The notes under the pieces: generated by a model
Databases searched by the model: none
Seen by the model: the letters and a program-made list of their open reading frames with translations, nothing else
Told to the model about the DNA's origin: nothing
Part shown: piece by piece, positions 45,294 through 53,868 of the stretch
Position numbering within the stretch: the stretch's first letter is position 1
Layout of the letters: every line of letters starts with the position of its first letter
NCBI RefSeq assembly: GCF_900290195.1
Contig: NZ_OLMF01000004.1
Span: forward strand, 1,477,501-1,541,500
DNA from: Anaerococcus marasmi
Lineage (GTDB): Bacteria; Bacillota; Clostridia; Tissierellales; Peptoniphilaceae
Direction of reading: 5' to 3'
DNA length: 64,000 nucleotides
Program-made: the position numbers and the translations under genes

Positions 45294-46205
45294 ATGAAAA
45301 ATAAGAAAACTAATAATAAAAGGTATAACTCACAGGCAGTAAAATGGGGGTATTTAATGATACTCCCTGTTTTACTAGGTCTAACTGTGTTTTACATAAT
45401 ACCATTTTTCCAAAATATATTTTATTCATTTACTGACTTAAATTCTTTTGGAGTATGGAAACCAATTGGATTAGATAATTATATAGAATTATTGTCAGAT
45501 GATAATTTCTATATGGCACTCAAGAACACTTTTACTTATACAATATTTACTGTTCCTTTGTCAATAATAATATCAATGACTATAGCGAACTTATTGAATA
45601 AAAATATTAAGGGGATAGGAGTATATAGAACTCTTTACTTTTTACCTGCTGTAACAATGCCAGCTGCAGTAGCAATGATTTGGAAATGGATTTATAATGG
45701 TCAGTACGGCTTATTAAATCAGTTGATAATGAGGTTTGGTGGTCAACCTAAAGCTTGGCTTGCTGATAGCAATACAGCATTAGGATCAATAATTATAGTT
45801 GGAATATGGATGAGCCTAGGTATGAATATCATATTCTTCTTAGCAGGTATGCAATCAATACCTAAACAATATTATGAAGCTGCTAAACTTGATGGAGCTA
45901 GTGGATTTAAGCAGTTTTTTACTATAACATTCCCTTTGCTATCCCCAACCTTATTGTTTGTAATAACAAAAGACTTGATAGGAAGTTTTCAAGTATTTGA
46001 TATTATATTCATGATGATTAACAAGACCAGTCCTGCTTTAAGAAGCACACAGTCTATTGTATATTTATTCTATCAGTCAGCAATCGAGTTTGGTAGGAAG
46101 GGATATGGAGCGGCTGTAGCGACTGTACTGTTTATAATTATAATTGTTATTACTTTCTTACAAATGACAATACAAAAAAGGTGGATAAATAATGTTAAAA
46201 ACTAG
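45294..46205 (+). CDS. ABC sugar transporter permease (MalF/UgpA type)
   Basis: A permease of about 303 residues with six hydrophobic segments. The EAA loop reads YYEAAKLDGASGFKQFFTITFP. The ATG at 45294 with AGGTGG upstream is chosen over an in-frame GTG at 45282. Its 3' end overlaps the second permease gene by 14 bases. It forms the heterodimeric channel with the next gene. Confidence 0.93.
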   Translation: MKNKKTNNKRYNSQAVKWGYLMILPVLLGLTVFYIIPFFQNIFYSFTDLNSFGVWKPIGLDNYIELLSDDNFYMALKNTFTYTIFTVPLSIIISMTIANLLNKNIKGIGVYRTLYFLPAVTMPAAVAMIWKWIYNGQYGLLNQLIMRFGGQPKAWLADSNTALGSIIIVGIWMSLGMNIIFFLAGMQSIPKQYYEAAKLDGASGFKQFFTITFPLLSPTLLFVITKDLIGSFQVFDIIFMMINKTSPALRSTQSIVYLFYQSAIEFGRKGYGAAVATVLFIIIIVITFLQMTIQKRWINNVKN

Positions 46206-47025
46206 TAAATTCAAAAAAATATTAATACATTTAGTTTTGATTATTGGAGTTATATTTACAGTTTTTCCATTTATATGGATGGTTTTGACATCCTTAAAAA
46301 CTTTGAGCGAATCTATGGCAATACCTCCAGTAATATTTCCAAGCAGTTTACAGTGGTCTAATTTTAGCGAAGCTTTAAATAAGATAGACTTTGTTTTACT
46401 ATATAAAAATACAGCCTTATATGCGATTTTTACAACTTTAGGACAAGTTGTTATGTGCACTATGGCAGGATATGCTTTTGCTAGATTAGACTTTCCTTTT
46501 AAAAATTTTATTTTTGTACTAATAATGTCTGTTTTAATGGTTCCAAGCCAAATATTCTTAGTGCCTCAATTTCAAATAATGAATAAATTGAGATTGCTTA
46601 ATACCATAACAGCTTTAGTATTACCTAGTATGTTTTCAGCTATGGGTACTTTTCTAATGAGGCAATTTTTCAGTCAAATACCTGTTGAGCTAGAGGAAGC
46701 AGCAAGGATTGATGGCTCAGGTCAATTTAAAATATTTTTTGATATATGCTTGCCAATTGTTAAACCAGGAATAGTAACCCTCATTATTACATGTTTATTA
46801 TTTACTTGGAATAACTTAATGTGGCCTTTAATTGTTAATACATTGCCAGCAAAACAAACTTTAGCTGTAGGACTAGCAAATATGGCATCAACTGGTCAGT
46901 ATACTATGAATTTCCCTGTATATATGGCTAGTGCACTTTTATCAATATGGCCTATGATATTGCTTTTTGCTATTTTCCAAAAGCAATTTATAGAAAGTTT
47001 AGCTCAAAGTGGAATGAAGGGATAA
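46192..47025 (+). CDS. ABC sugar transporter permease (MalG/UgpE type)
   Basis: A 277-residue permease with six hydrophobic segments and the EAA loop PVELEEAARIDGSGQFKIFFDI. A conserved start, FPFIWMVLTSLK, lies near the N-terminus. It is translationally coupled to the preceding permease by overlap. Confidence 0.93.
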   Translation: MLKTSKFKKILIHLVLIIGVIFTVFPFIWMVLTSLKTLSESMAIPPVIFPSSLQWSNFSEALNKIDFVLLYKNTALYAIFTTLGQVVMCTMAGYAFARLDFPFKNFIFVLIMSVLMVPSQIFLVPQFQIMNKLRLLNTITALVLPSMFSAMGTFLMRQFFSQIPVELEEAARIDGSGQFKIFFDICLPIVKPGIVTLIITCLLFTWNNLMWPLIVNTLPAKQTLAVGLANMASTGQYTMNFPVYMASALLSIWPMILLFAIFQKQFIESLAQSGMKG

Positions 47026-47063
47026 TGAATTAATTATAACATTATCTTAATTAAGGAGAATAT

Positions 47064-48155
47064 ATGAGTAGTATTAAATTTACTGATGTAAATAAGATAT
47101 ATAATAATGGCTTTCATGCAGTGAAAGATTTTAATTTAGAAATAAAAGATAATGAATTTGTTGTCTTTGTTGGTCCATCAGGTTGTGGAAAATCGACAAC
47201 TTTAAGGATGTTAGCAGGACTTGAAGATATTTCTTCAGGAAAAATTGTAATAGATGATAAGGTTATTAATGATGTTGAACCAAAAGATAGAAATATAGCT
47301 ATGGTTTTTCAGAATTATGCTTTATATCCACATATGACGGTATATGATAATATGGCTTATGCCCTTAAAAATCAAAAAATGGATAAGAATAAAATAAAAG
47401 AAAAAATCACAAGCGCTTCAAAAATGCTTCAAATTGAAGAATATCTGGATAGAAAACCTAGTCAGTTATCAGGCGGGCAAAATCAGAGAGTCGCTCTTGG
47501 TAGAGCTATGGTTAGAAACCCTAAGGTGTTTTTAATGGATGAGCCTTTATCTAACCTTGACGCAAAACTTAGGACCCAAATGAGGACAGAGATTAATAAA
47601 CTTCATAAAGATTTGAATACGACATTTATATACGTTACTCACGATCAAACAGAAGCTATGACTTTAGGTGATAGGATAGTTGTTATGAATAAAGGAGTAA
47701 TTCAACAAGTTGATACACCAGTTAATCTTTATAACAATCCAATTAATGAATTTGTAGCAGGATTTATTGGGTCACCAAGAATTAATATTATAAATATGGA
47801 ATTAAAGAAGGAAGGTTCTCAAATAAAGGGATGTATCGGAAATCAAAAAATAACAATACCTGAAGTGCTATCTAGGCAGCTTAAGGATTATGATAAAAAT
47901 AGTGTAAATATCGCCACTAGACCAGAGCATATCTATATAGAAAATTACACTGAAGAAGTAATTCATTTAGATACAAAAGTAGAAGTAGTAGAGTCTTTGG
48001 GAAGTGAGAAAGTAGTTTACACAAGCTGTGAAAATAATGAAATTATAATTAGAGATTTTATGAATCTAGATTATGAATTAGGTTCAACTCTTGAGGTGTA
48101 TTTAAATGCAAAAAAATCATTCTTATTCGATCCAGAGACAGGAAATAAAATATAA
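47064..48155 (+). CDS. ABC sugar transporter ATPase (MsmX/UgpC type)
   Basis: A 363-residue ATPase: Walker A GPSGCGKST, signature LSGGQNQRV, Walker B VFLMDEP, switch His in THDQTEAM, and a C-terminal TOBE-like regulatory domain from about 240. Such ATPases often serve several sugar importers. It completes a full ABC importer in this cluster. Confidence 0.95.
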   Translation: MSSIKFTDVNKIYNNGFHAVKDFNLEIKDNEFVVFVGPSGCGKSTTLRMLAGLEDISSGKIVIDDKVINDVEPKDRNIAMVFQNYALYPHMTVYDNMAYALKNQKMDKNKIKEKITSASKMLQIEEYLDRKPSQLSGGQNQRVALGRAMVRNPKVFLMDEPLSNLDAKLRTQMRTEINKLHKDLNTTFIYVTHDQTEAMTLGDRIVVMNKGVIQQVDTPVNLYNNPINEFVAGFIGSPRINIINMELKKEGSQIKGCIGNQKITIPEVLSRQLKDYDKNSVNIATRPEHIYIENYTEEVIHLDTKVEVVESLGSEKVVYTSCENNEIIIRDFMNLDYELGSTLEVYLNAKKSFLFDPETGNKI

Positions 48156-48198
48156 TAAGTAATCAATATACAAAATAAATATTAAAGTAGGAGCAAAA

Positions 48199-48492
48199 AT
48201 GAAAGTATTAGTTCTTTGTGCAAATGGAATAGCAACATCTATTTTAATGAGAGAAGTTATAAAAAAAGCATTTGATGAATTAAATTATCAAGGAGAACTC
48301 GAAATAGAGCACGGATCAATAAAAGAATTATCTTCTATTGAAAAAGATGTTGATGTTATATTTTGTGCTAAAAATTTCGAGGATAGATTTGATAAAGAAA
48401 TAAAAAAAGAAATTAAAGTTATAGGTTTGCAAAATATATTATCTACAGAAGAAGCGAAAGAAAAGATATCTGAGCACTCTCTTAATAATTAA
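48199..48492 (+). CDS. Orphan PTS EIIB (galactitol/ascorbate-type fold)
   Basis: A 97-residue protein with the phosphocysteine loop VLCANGIATS (Cys at about position 7), characteristic of EIIB of galactitol or ascorbate-type PTS. No EIIA or EIIC of this type is nearby; instead it sits between an ABC sugar ATPase and a Gfo/Idh enzyme on the same strand. It may belong to a dispersed PTS or act as a phosphorylation-dependent regulator of the ABC cluster. The latter is speculation. Confidence 0.85.
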   Translation: MKVLVLCANGIATSILMREVIKKAFDELNYQGELEIEHGSIKELSSIEKDVDVIFCAKNFEDRFDKEIKKEIKVIGLQNILSTEEAKEKISEHSLNN

Positions 48493-48559
48493 AAATTTGT
48501 GCCAATTATAAATATTCAAAAAAGTAGAATAATTAATAAAGAAATATTAAGGAGTAAAA

Positions 48560-49792
48560 ATGAAAGTTGCAGTTGTTGGATGTGGAAATAGAGGACATGA
48601 AGCGTATGCAAAAAAATTGAATCTATACGATGATGTTGATATAGTATCTGCTTTAGATTGGGATCAAACTAAGTTAGATAAAGTAAAGAAGGAGTTTAAT
48701 ATTGATGATGAATACATATTTAAAGATGAGGAGGAGTTTTTCGAGAAATTAGAAAAAGAAAAATTTGCTGATACTATAATTATAGCTACTTATGATAGAG
48801 AACATTATGATATCACTATGAAAGCTTTGGATATGAATCTAAATATCTTATTAGAAAAACCTATTTCTCCTATAAGAGAAGAAGTTTTAAATATTGCTAA
48901 CAAAGCAAAAGATTATGAAAAAGTATTTATGATTTGCCATGTATTGAGGTATTCACCATTTTTTAAAAAAATAAAAGAATTGATAGATGAAGGAGCTATA
49001 GGAGAGCTTATAAATATCAATCATAATGAGAATATTGGATATTTCCACTTTGCTCATTCCTTTGTAAGGGGAAATTGGAGAAACTCAGTTGAGTCATCAC
49101 CATTAATACTCCAAAAATCATGCCATGATATGGATATCCTCCTTTATTTAACAGGTAAGATGCCTAAATCAATATCTGCTTATGGTTCATTGACATATTT
49201 TAAAGAGGAAAATCAACCAGAAGGAGCAGCTGATAGGTGTCTAAACTGTAAATATCAAGATTCATGTATTTTTTCTGTAAAGGATTTCTATACTGAAGGT
49301 AGAGGAAGAGGCTGGAGAGCAGTTGTCGATCCAAAAGTCACAGATGAGAGTTTGAAAAAAGCTCTTGAAGAAGGACCTTATGGAAGATGCGTTTACAAAT
49401 CAGATAACGATGTTTGTGATCATCAATCTATAGCTATCCAATTTGAAGATGAAGTTTCAGCAACCTTCAACCTATCTGCTTTCGCTAAAGATGTACACAG
49501 AAATATTAAAATACAAGGTACAAAGGGTGAAATCATAGCTGATGATTTAACTCAAGAAATAAGAGTTAATATATTTGGCAAAGATGAAGATAGATTAATA
49601 AAGGTTAACAACATGGTTGGAGGCCATGGTGGGTCCGATAGAGCTATAATTAAAGCCTTCTATGATGCTTGCAATGGAAGTATTGATGAAGTAAAGACTG
49701 GGGCTATGGAAAGCTTAGCAAGCCATTTAATGTGCTTCGATGCAGAGGAATCTAGAATAGAAGGAAAGATGGTAGATTACAATAATTATTAA
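48560..49792 (+). CDS. Gfo/Idh/MocA family oxidoreductase with a cysteine cluster
   Basis: A 410-residue NAD(P)-dependent sugar-processing enzyme. The N-terminal Rossmann start is VAVVGCGNRGHEAYAKKL; EKP of LLEKPISPI is the conserved catalytic-domain motif. A four-cysteine insertion (CLNCKYQDSC, then GRCVY and VCDH) around 230-290 suggests a structural metal site. It is the last gene of the ABC/EIIB cluster and probably acts on the imported sugar or its derivative. Confidence 0.9.
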   Translation: MKVAVVGCGNRGHEAYAKKLNLYDDVDIVSALDWDQTKLDKVKKEFNIDDEYIFKDEEEFFEKLEKEKFADTIIIATYDREHYDITMKALDMNLNILLEKPISPIREEVLNIANKAKDYEKVFMICHVLRYSPFFKKIKELIDEGAIGELININHNENIGYFHFAHSFVRGNWRNSVESSPLILQKSCHDMDILLYLTGKMPKSISAYGSLTYFKEENQPEGAADRCLNCKYQDSCIFSVKDFYTEGRGRGWRAVVDPKVTDESLKKALEEGPYGRCVYKSDNDVCDHQSIAIQFEDEVSATFNLSAFAKDVHRNIKIQGTKGEIIADDLTQEIRVNIFGKDEDRLIKVNNMVGGHGGSDRAIIKAFYDACNGSIDEVKTGAMESLASHLMCFDAEESRIEGKMVDYNNY

Positions 49793-49869
49793 TAGCTGTA
49801 TTTCGTGTTATAAAACTAATTAATTCCTCCCTTATTTATAGAATTAAGTATATTTATTAGTTTTAGTTA

Positions 49870-49920
49870 AAAAACCACAAGTTGATTATTGAAAATTGAA
49901 TATAACTTGTGGTTTTTATT
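49870..49920. terminator. Bidirectional terminator between the Gfo/Idh and PTS EIIA genes
   Basis: A perfect AAAACCACAAGTT/AACTTGTGGTTTT stem has a T-run on each strand. Confidence 0.9.
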
Positions 49921-50307
49921 TTATTCAAAACGAAACACAGATGCCCTCGCGTGGTCCATTATGTCTTTTATATAAAGGTCAAAATCAGCTATCTCGCTTG
50001 TTAGGGCGTAGTAGAGCATTTCGAAGTTAACTCCTGAGACAAAGCCAATCTTATCGTGTCTGCTTAGGGATAAGACAGCCCTGTTAAAGGGGGTTCCTCC
50101 TCCTATGTCTGCGAGGACCACTATGTTGTCGTAAGCTTTTAGGTCCTCGTAGGCTTTCTCTAACTTTTCGTCTAGCTTTTCGTAGTTTTCTCCTTCCTTG
50201 AATTCACATATTCTAATATTTTCAAATTTTCCTGCAATCATTTTGACACTTGAATATATGCCAGAAGCGATTTGTCCGTGGCCTGTTAATATTACTGCGT
50301 TTTTCAT
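49921..50307 (-). CDS. PTS mannose family EIIA component
   Basis: A 128-residue EIIA of the mannose/sorbose family. AVILTGHGQIASGI carries the phosphorylated His (about position 9), and VVLADIGGGTPFNRAVL is the conserved core. It is alone under its own promoter with no EIIC or EIID nearby. It probably partners with the EIIB at 41130-41603, from which it is separated by the nucleotidyltransferase-galE operon and the ABC cluster. Confidence 0.92.
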   Translation of the reverse strand: MKNAVILTGHGQIASGIYSSVKMIAGKFENIRICEFKEGENYEKLDEKLEKAYEDLKAYDNIVVLADIGGGTPFNRAVLSLSRHDKIGFVSGVNFEMLYYALTSEIADFDLYIKDIMDHARASVFRFE

Positions 50308-50337
50308 AAATCTTCCTTTACTTTTTCTTTTGATATA

Positions 50338-50366
50338 ATTATAAGTTAGGGAAAAGGATTGGTCAA
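50338..50366 (-). promoter_or_regulatory. Promoter of the PTS EIIA gene
   Basis: On the minus strand TTGACC (50366-50361) and TATAAT (50343-50338) are 17 bases apart. Confidence 0.75.
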
Positions 50367-50406
50367 TTATAGTTTGTTTTTCTTTAGTGTAAAACAGAAG
50401 AAATAT

Positions 50407-50434
50407 TTGAAAATATCAATTTATAGGGTAATAT
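50407..50434 (+). promoter_or_regulatory. Probable promoter of the thrS T-box transcript
   Basis: TTGAAA (50407-50412) and TAATAT (50429-50434) are 16 bases apart, ahead of the T-box leader. Confidence 0.5.
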
Positions 50435-50459
50435 AACTCTATAATTAATATTTGACTTA

Positions 50460-50671
50460 GACAGGGAGCTTTTGTTTTATCACATGCTTACAGAAAGAAA
50501 CGGATGTTGAGAAGTTTCAGCACAAAAACACAAGTACCACCCTGGAGTTCCTCGTGTAATGTGAGGCGTTTGGGCGCGATAAGCCTTCTAATGAGTTTAA
50601 AATTAGGTGGAACCACGAACGAAAGACGTATCGTCCTATAGCCAGCTGGCTAGGGCATACGTCTATTTTTA
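50460..50671 (+). promoter_or_regulatory. T-box riboswitch of thrS
   Basis: The leader senses uncharged tRNA-Thr. The T-box sequence TGGAACCACG is at 50608-50617. A terminator stem AGACGTAT (50624-50631)/ATACGTCT (50657-50664) with a T-run follows and competes with the antiterminator. Stem I spans about 50470-50600. ACC at 50536-50538 (in AGTACCACC) is the likely threonine specifier codon. Confidence 0.88.
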
Positions 50672-50686
50672 TTTTAAGGAGAGATT

Positions 50687-52621
50687 ATGATTAAGATTAA
50701 ATTACCTGACGGATCAGTTAAGGAATATGAAAGCGGAGTTCTCGTTGGAGATGTTACAAAGGATATCTCTATGGGACTTTTTAGAGCTGCAGTAGGAGCT
50801 CTAGTTAATGGAGAAGTTAAGGGCTTTGCTGAACCTATAGAAGAAGATAGTGACTTTAGAGTTGTTAAGTTTGAAGATAAGGAAGGAAAAGAAATTTTCT
50901 GGCATACCTCTTCTCATGTTATGGCTGCTGCTATTAAGGAAATGTATCCAGAAACAAAATTTGCTATAGGACCTGCTATTGACGATGGTTTCTATTATGA
51001 TATGGACCTTGAGCACAGATTTACTCCAGAAGATCTTGAAAAAATCGAGAAGAAAATGATTGAAATTGCAAAACGTGATCTAAAGCTTGAAAGGGTTGAA
51101 ATTTCTAGAGCTGAAGCTTTGGAGAAGTTTAAGGAAGAAGGCCAAGACTACAAGGTTGAGCTTATAGAAGATCTTCCAGAAGATGAAAAGATCACCCTAT
51201 ATAAGATGGGAGATGCCTTCACAGATCTCTGTAGGGGACCTCACCTTCTATCTACTAAGCCTATCAAGGCTGTTAAGCTTAAGACAATAGCTGGTGCATA
51301 TTGGAGAGGGGATTCTGATAGACAAATGCTTCAAAGAATCTACGGAATTTCCTTCGAAAAGGCTAAGCAATTAGAAGAATACGAAGAACTTCAAAAAGAA
51401 ATCGAAAAGAGAGATCACAGAAAGATCGGTCGTGAGATGGATCTTTTCACCTTCCACGAAGAAGGACCAGGCTTCCCATTCTTCCATCCAAATGGAATGA
51501 TCCTAATGAACGAGCTATTGGGTTGGTGGACAGATGTTCTAAATGAAAATGGATATGGAGAAATCAAGACTCCACTTATCCTAAATGAAGACCTATGGCA
51601 CAGATCAGGTCACTGGGATCACTACAAGGAAAATATGTACTTTACAAAAATTGACGGTGATGCTTATGCAATTAAGCCAATGAACTGTCCAGGTTCTGTT
51701 TTGACATACGCTTCTAACCAACACTCTTATAGAGACCTTCCTATAAGACTTGCTGAGTATGGTCAAGTTCACAGACACGAGCTTTCAGGAACCCTACACG
51801 GACTTTTCAGAGTAAGAACATTTACCCAAGACGATGCTCACGTATATTGCTTACCAAGCCAAATCAAGGAAGAAGTTTATAGGATGATTGACCTAGCAGA
51901 CCTCCTATATTCAACATTTGGTTTCAAATACACAATCGAGCTATCAACAAGACCAGATGACTTCATGGGAGATATCAAGGATTGGGACTTTGCTGAAGAC
52001 CAACTTAAGAAAGCCCTAGAAGAACGTGGAATCGAATATGAAATCAACCCAGGAGACGGTGCTTTCTATGGTCCAAAGATCGACTTCCACCTCCTAGATG
52101 CTGCTAAGAGAGAATGGCAATGCGGTACTATCCAACTTGACTTCCAACTACCACAAAACTTCGACCTAACTTATATAGATGAAAATGGTGCAAAACAAAG
52201 ACCAGTTATGCTCCACCGTGCCCTACTTGGATCAATCGAGAGATTTATCGGAGTTCTAACAGAGCACTTTGCAGGAAGATTCCCACTATGGATCAACCCA
52301 CAACAGGTAGAAATCATCCCAGTTTCTGATAAGTTCATTGACTACTCAGAAGATTTAAAAGAAAAAATCAAAGAAGCAGGATTTAGAGTAAATATCGATT
52401 ACAGAAGTGAGGGAGTAGGATACAAGATTCGTCAAGCTCAACTAATGAGAACAAACTATATGCTTGTAGTAGGAGAGAAGGAAGAAACTTCTGGCAAGCT
52501 TACTGTAAGAAATAGGGACGGAGAAGAGACAGCTGACGTTTCAGTAGATGAATTCATAGAAAAGATCTCTAAAGAAAGAGATTCAAGAAGTATGGAAAAT
52601 ATATTCTACGATGACTTTTAA
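50687..52621 (+). CDS. thrS: Threonine-tRNA ligase
   Basis: A 644-residue class II synthetase charging tRNA-Thr. Domain order is normal: a TGS domain (about 1-60), an editing domain with HTSSHVMAAA, and a catalytic domain with PNGMILMNELL, the zinc-site Cys in MNCPGSV and motif 3 GSIERFIGVL, then an anticodon-binding domain near the C-terminus. It is controlled by the T-box leader. The ATP-grasp gene begins inside its last 11 bases. Confidence 0.97.
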   Translation: MIKIKLPDGSVKEYESGVLVGDVTKDISMGLFRAAVGALVNGEVKGFAEPIEEDSDFRVVKFEDKEGKEIFWHTSSHVMAAAIKEMYPETKFAIGPAIDDGFYYDMDLEHRFTPEDLEKIEKKMIEIAKRDLKLERVEISRAEALEKFKEEGQDYKVELIEDLPEDEKITLYKMGDAFTDLCRGPHLLSTKPIKAVKLKTIAGAYWRGDSDRQMLQRIYGISFEKAKQLEEYEELQKEIEKRDHRKIGREMDLFTFHEEGPGFPFFHPNGMILMNELLGWWTDVLNENGYGEIKTPLILNEDLWHRSGHWDHYKENMYFTKIDGDAYAIKPMNCPGSVLTYASNQHSYRDLPIRLAEYGQVHRHELSGTLHGLFRVRTFTQDDAHVYCLPSQIKEEVYRMIDLADLLYSTFGFKYTIELSTRPDDFMGDIKDWDFAEDQLKKALEERGIEYEINPGDGAFYGPKIDFHLLDAAKREWQCGTIQLDFQLPQNFDLTYIDENGAKQRPVMLHRALLGSIERFIGVLTEHFAGRFPLWINPQQVEIIPVSDKFIDYSEDLKEKIKEAGFRVNIDYRSEGVGYKIRQAQLMRTNYMLVVGEKEETSGKLTVRNRDGEETADVSVDEFIEKISKERDSRSMENIFYDDF

Positions 52622-53786
52622 TGCGATAATCTTAGGAACAGATCACAACAGCTACTCTGTGGCAAGGAGCTTTTATGAAGCCTTTGGCAAAAAGCCTATT
52701 GTCATAGGGGCGGCTGTCCTCGTTCCTTTTTATAAATCAAAGATTGCTGATGTCTACACCACCAAGGGATTTTCATCAGATGACGAGCTTTTTTCAAATT
52801 TTATCAATGAAGTTATAGGAAAAAGAGAGGAAGAGGACTTTGTATTTTTTGCCCCGACAGAAAGATACATAGATACACTCCTAAGAAATGAGAATAAATT
52901 TAATTTCTCTTATCATATTCCTTATCCAGACCTCAACTGGGCAGAAAAGCTCTTGAAGAAATCGGAGTTTTACTCTTATTTGGAAAAAATCGACCTTCCT
53001 TATCCTAAGACTTACATTGCTAGTAAGGATAATATAGATGGGCTTGATTTTGATGGGGAGATTTTCCTAAAGGCAGACGATTACGATGCCCTTCTCGATT
53101 CATCATGCGAAAACATCCAAAAGGGCTACCATGTAAGAAATAAGGATGAGGCCAAAGATGTTCTAAGAAAAGTCTACAATAGTGACTTTAGGGGAGATTT
53201 TATCTGCCAGCAATTTATAAATGGAGGTCAGGGAAGTGAGTATTCCCTAAACGGCTACAGGGCGAGTGATGGGAAGATTTCCTTTGTTCTTGCAAGAAAC
53301 CTCCTATCAGACCTAAGGCCAATGTGGGTAGGAAACCACCTAGTCCAAGTAGATAGTGATGAGGGTATCATGTATGATTTGGCAGAAAAAATCGTGACCT
53401 CTCTTGACTATCACGGACTATTTAATCTAGATTTTAAGAAAGATTCAAAAACTGGCGAGATCTTCGTTCTAGAGATGAATATAAGACAAGGCAGGACCTT
53501 CTATTACTCAACTCTAGCTGGAGTAAACCTAATCGAGCTTGCTATCAATGATCTAATCTTTGGCAAAACTGAAGCGAAGAAGACTCAAAGACCTTTCAGG
53601 CTACAAGCAATTTCTGCTAAAAAAGCCTACGAAAATGTGGAAAAAGGACTCAAAGAGGAGTTTAATAAGAAAGGTCGAGATGAAAACTCAGCAATTCACG
53701 TCATAAGCGATTATGATGATAATATGCTTAGAAAACTGAAGGTAAATGAGTCTATAAAAAGACAAGAAAAAGAATTATTTGACTAA
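52611..53786 (+). CDS. ATP-grasp ligase, possibly D-aspartate/D-glutamate ligase-like
   Basis: A 391-residue ATP-grasp enzyme. The N-terminus, ILGTDHNSYSVARSFYEAFG, resembles the D-aspartate ligase (Asl) group that adds a D-amino acid to the peptidoglycan stem lysine. The grasp core shows IFLKADDY, GSEYSLNGY and the metal-binding FVLEMNIRQG. The gene overlaps thrS and so shares its T-box control, which links it to amino-acid or wall status. Anaerococcus walls are reported to have Lys-D-Glu cross-bridges, so a bridge-forming role is a reasonable but unproven inference. Confidence 0.65.
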   Translation: MTFNAIILGTDHNSYSVARSFYEAFGKKPIVIGAAVLVPFYKSKIADVYTTKGFSSDDELFSNFINEVIGKREEEDFVFFAPTERYIDTLLRNENKFNFSYHIPYPDLNWAEKLLKKSEFYSYLEKIDLPYPKTYIASKDNIDGLDFDGEIFLKADDYDALLDSSCENIQKGYHVRNKDEAKDVLRKVYNSDFRGDFICQQFINGGQGSEYSLNGYRASDGKISFVLARNLLSDLRPMWVGNHLVQVDSDEGIMYDLAEKIVTSLDYHGLFNLDFKKDSKTGEIFVLEMNIRQGRTFYYSTLAGVNLIELAINDLIFGKTEAKKTQRPFRLQAISAKKAYENVEKGLKEEFNKKGRDENSAIHVISDYDDNMLRKLKVNESIKRQEKELFD

Positions 53787-53868
53787 GAAGATATCGGTTT
53801 ATCCGGTATCTCTTATATTGCCAAAAATTTTATCGAGAAATTTACAGGAAAATAAGAAAGGAGTTTAT

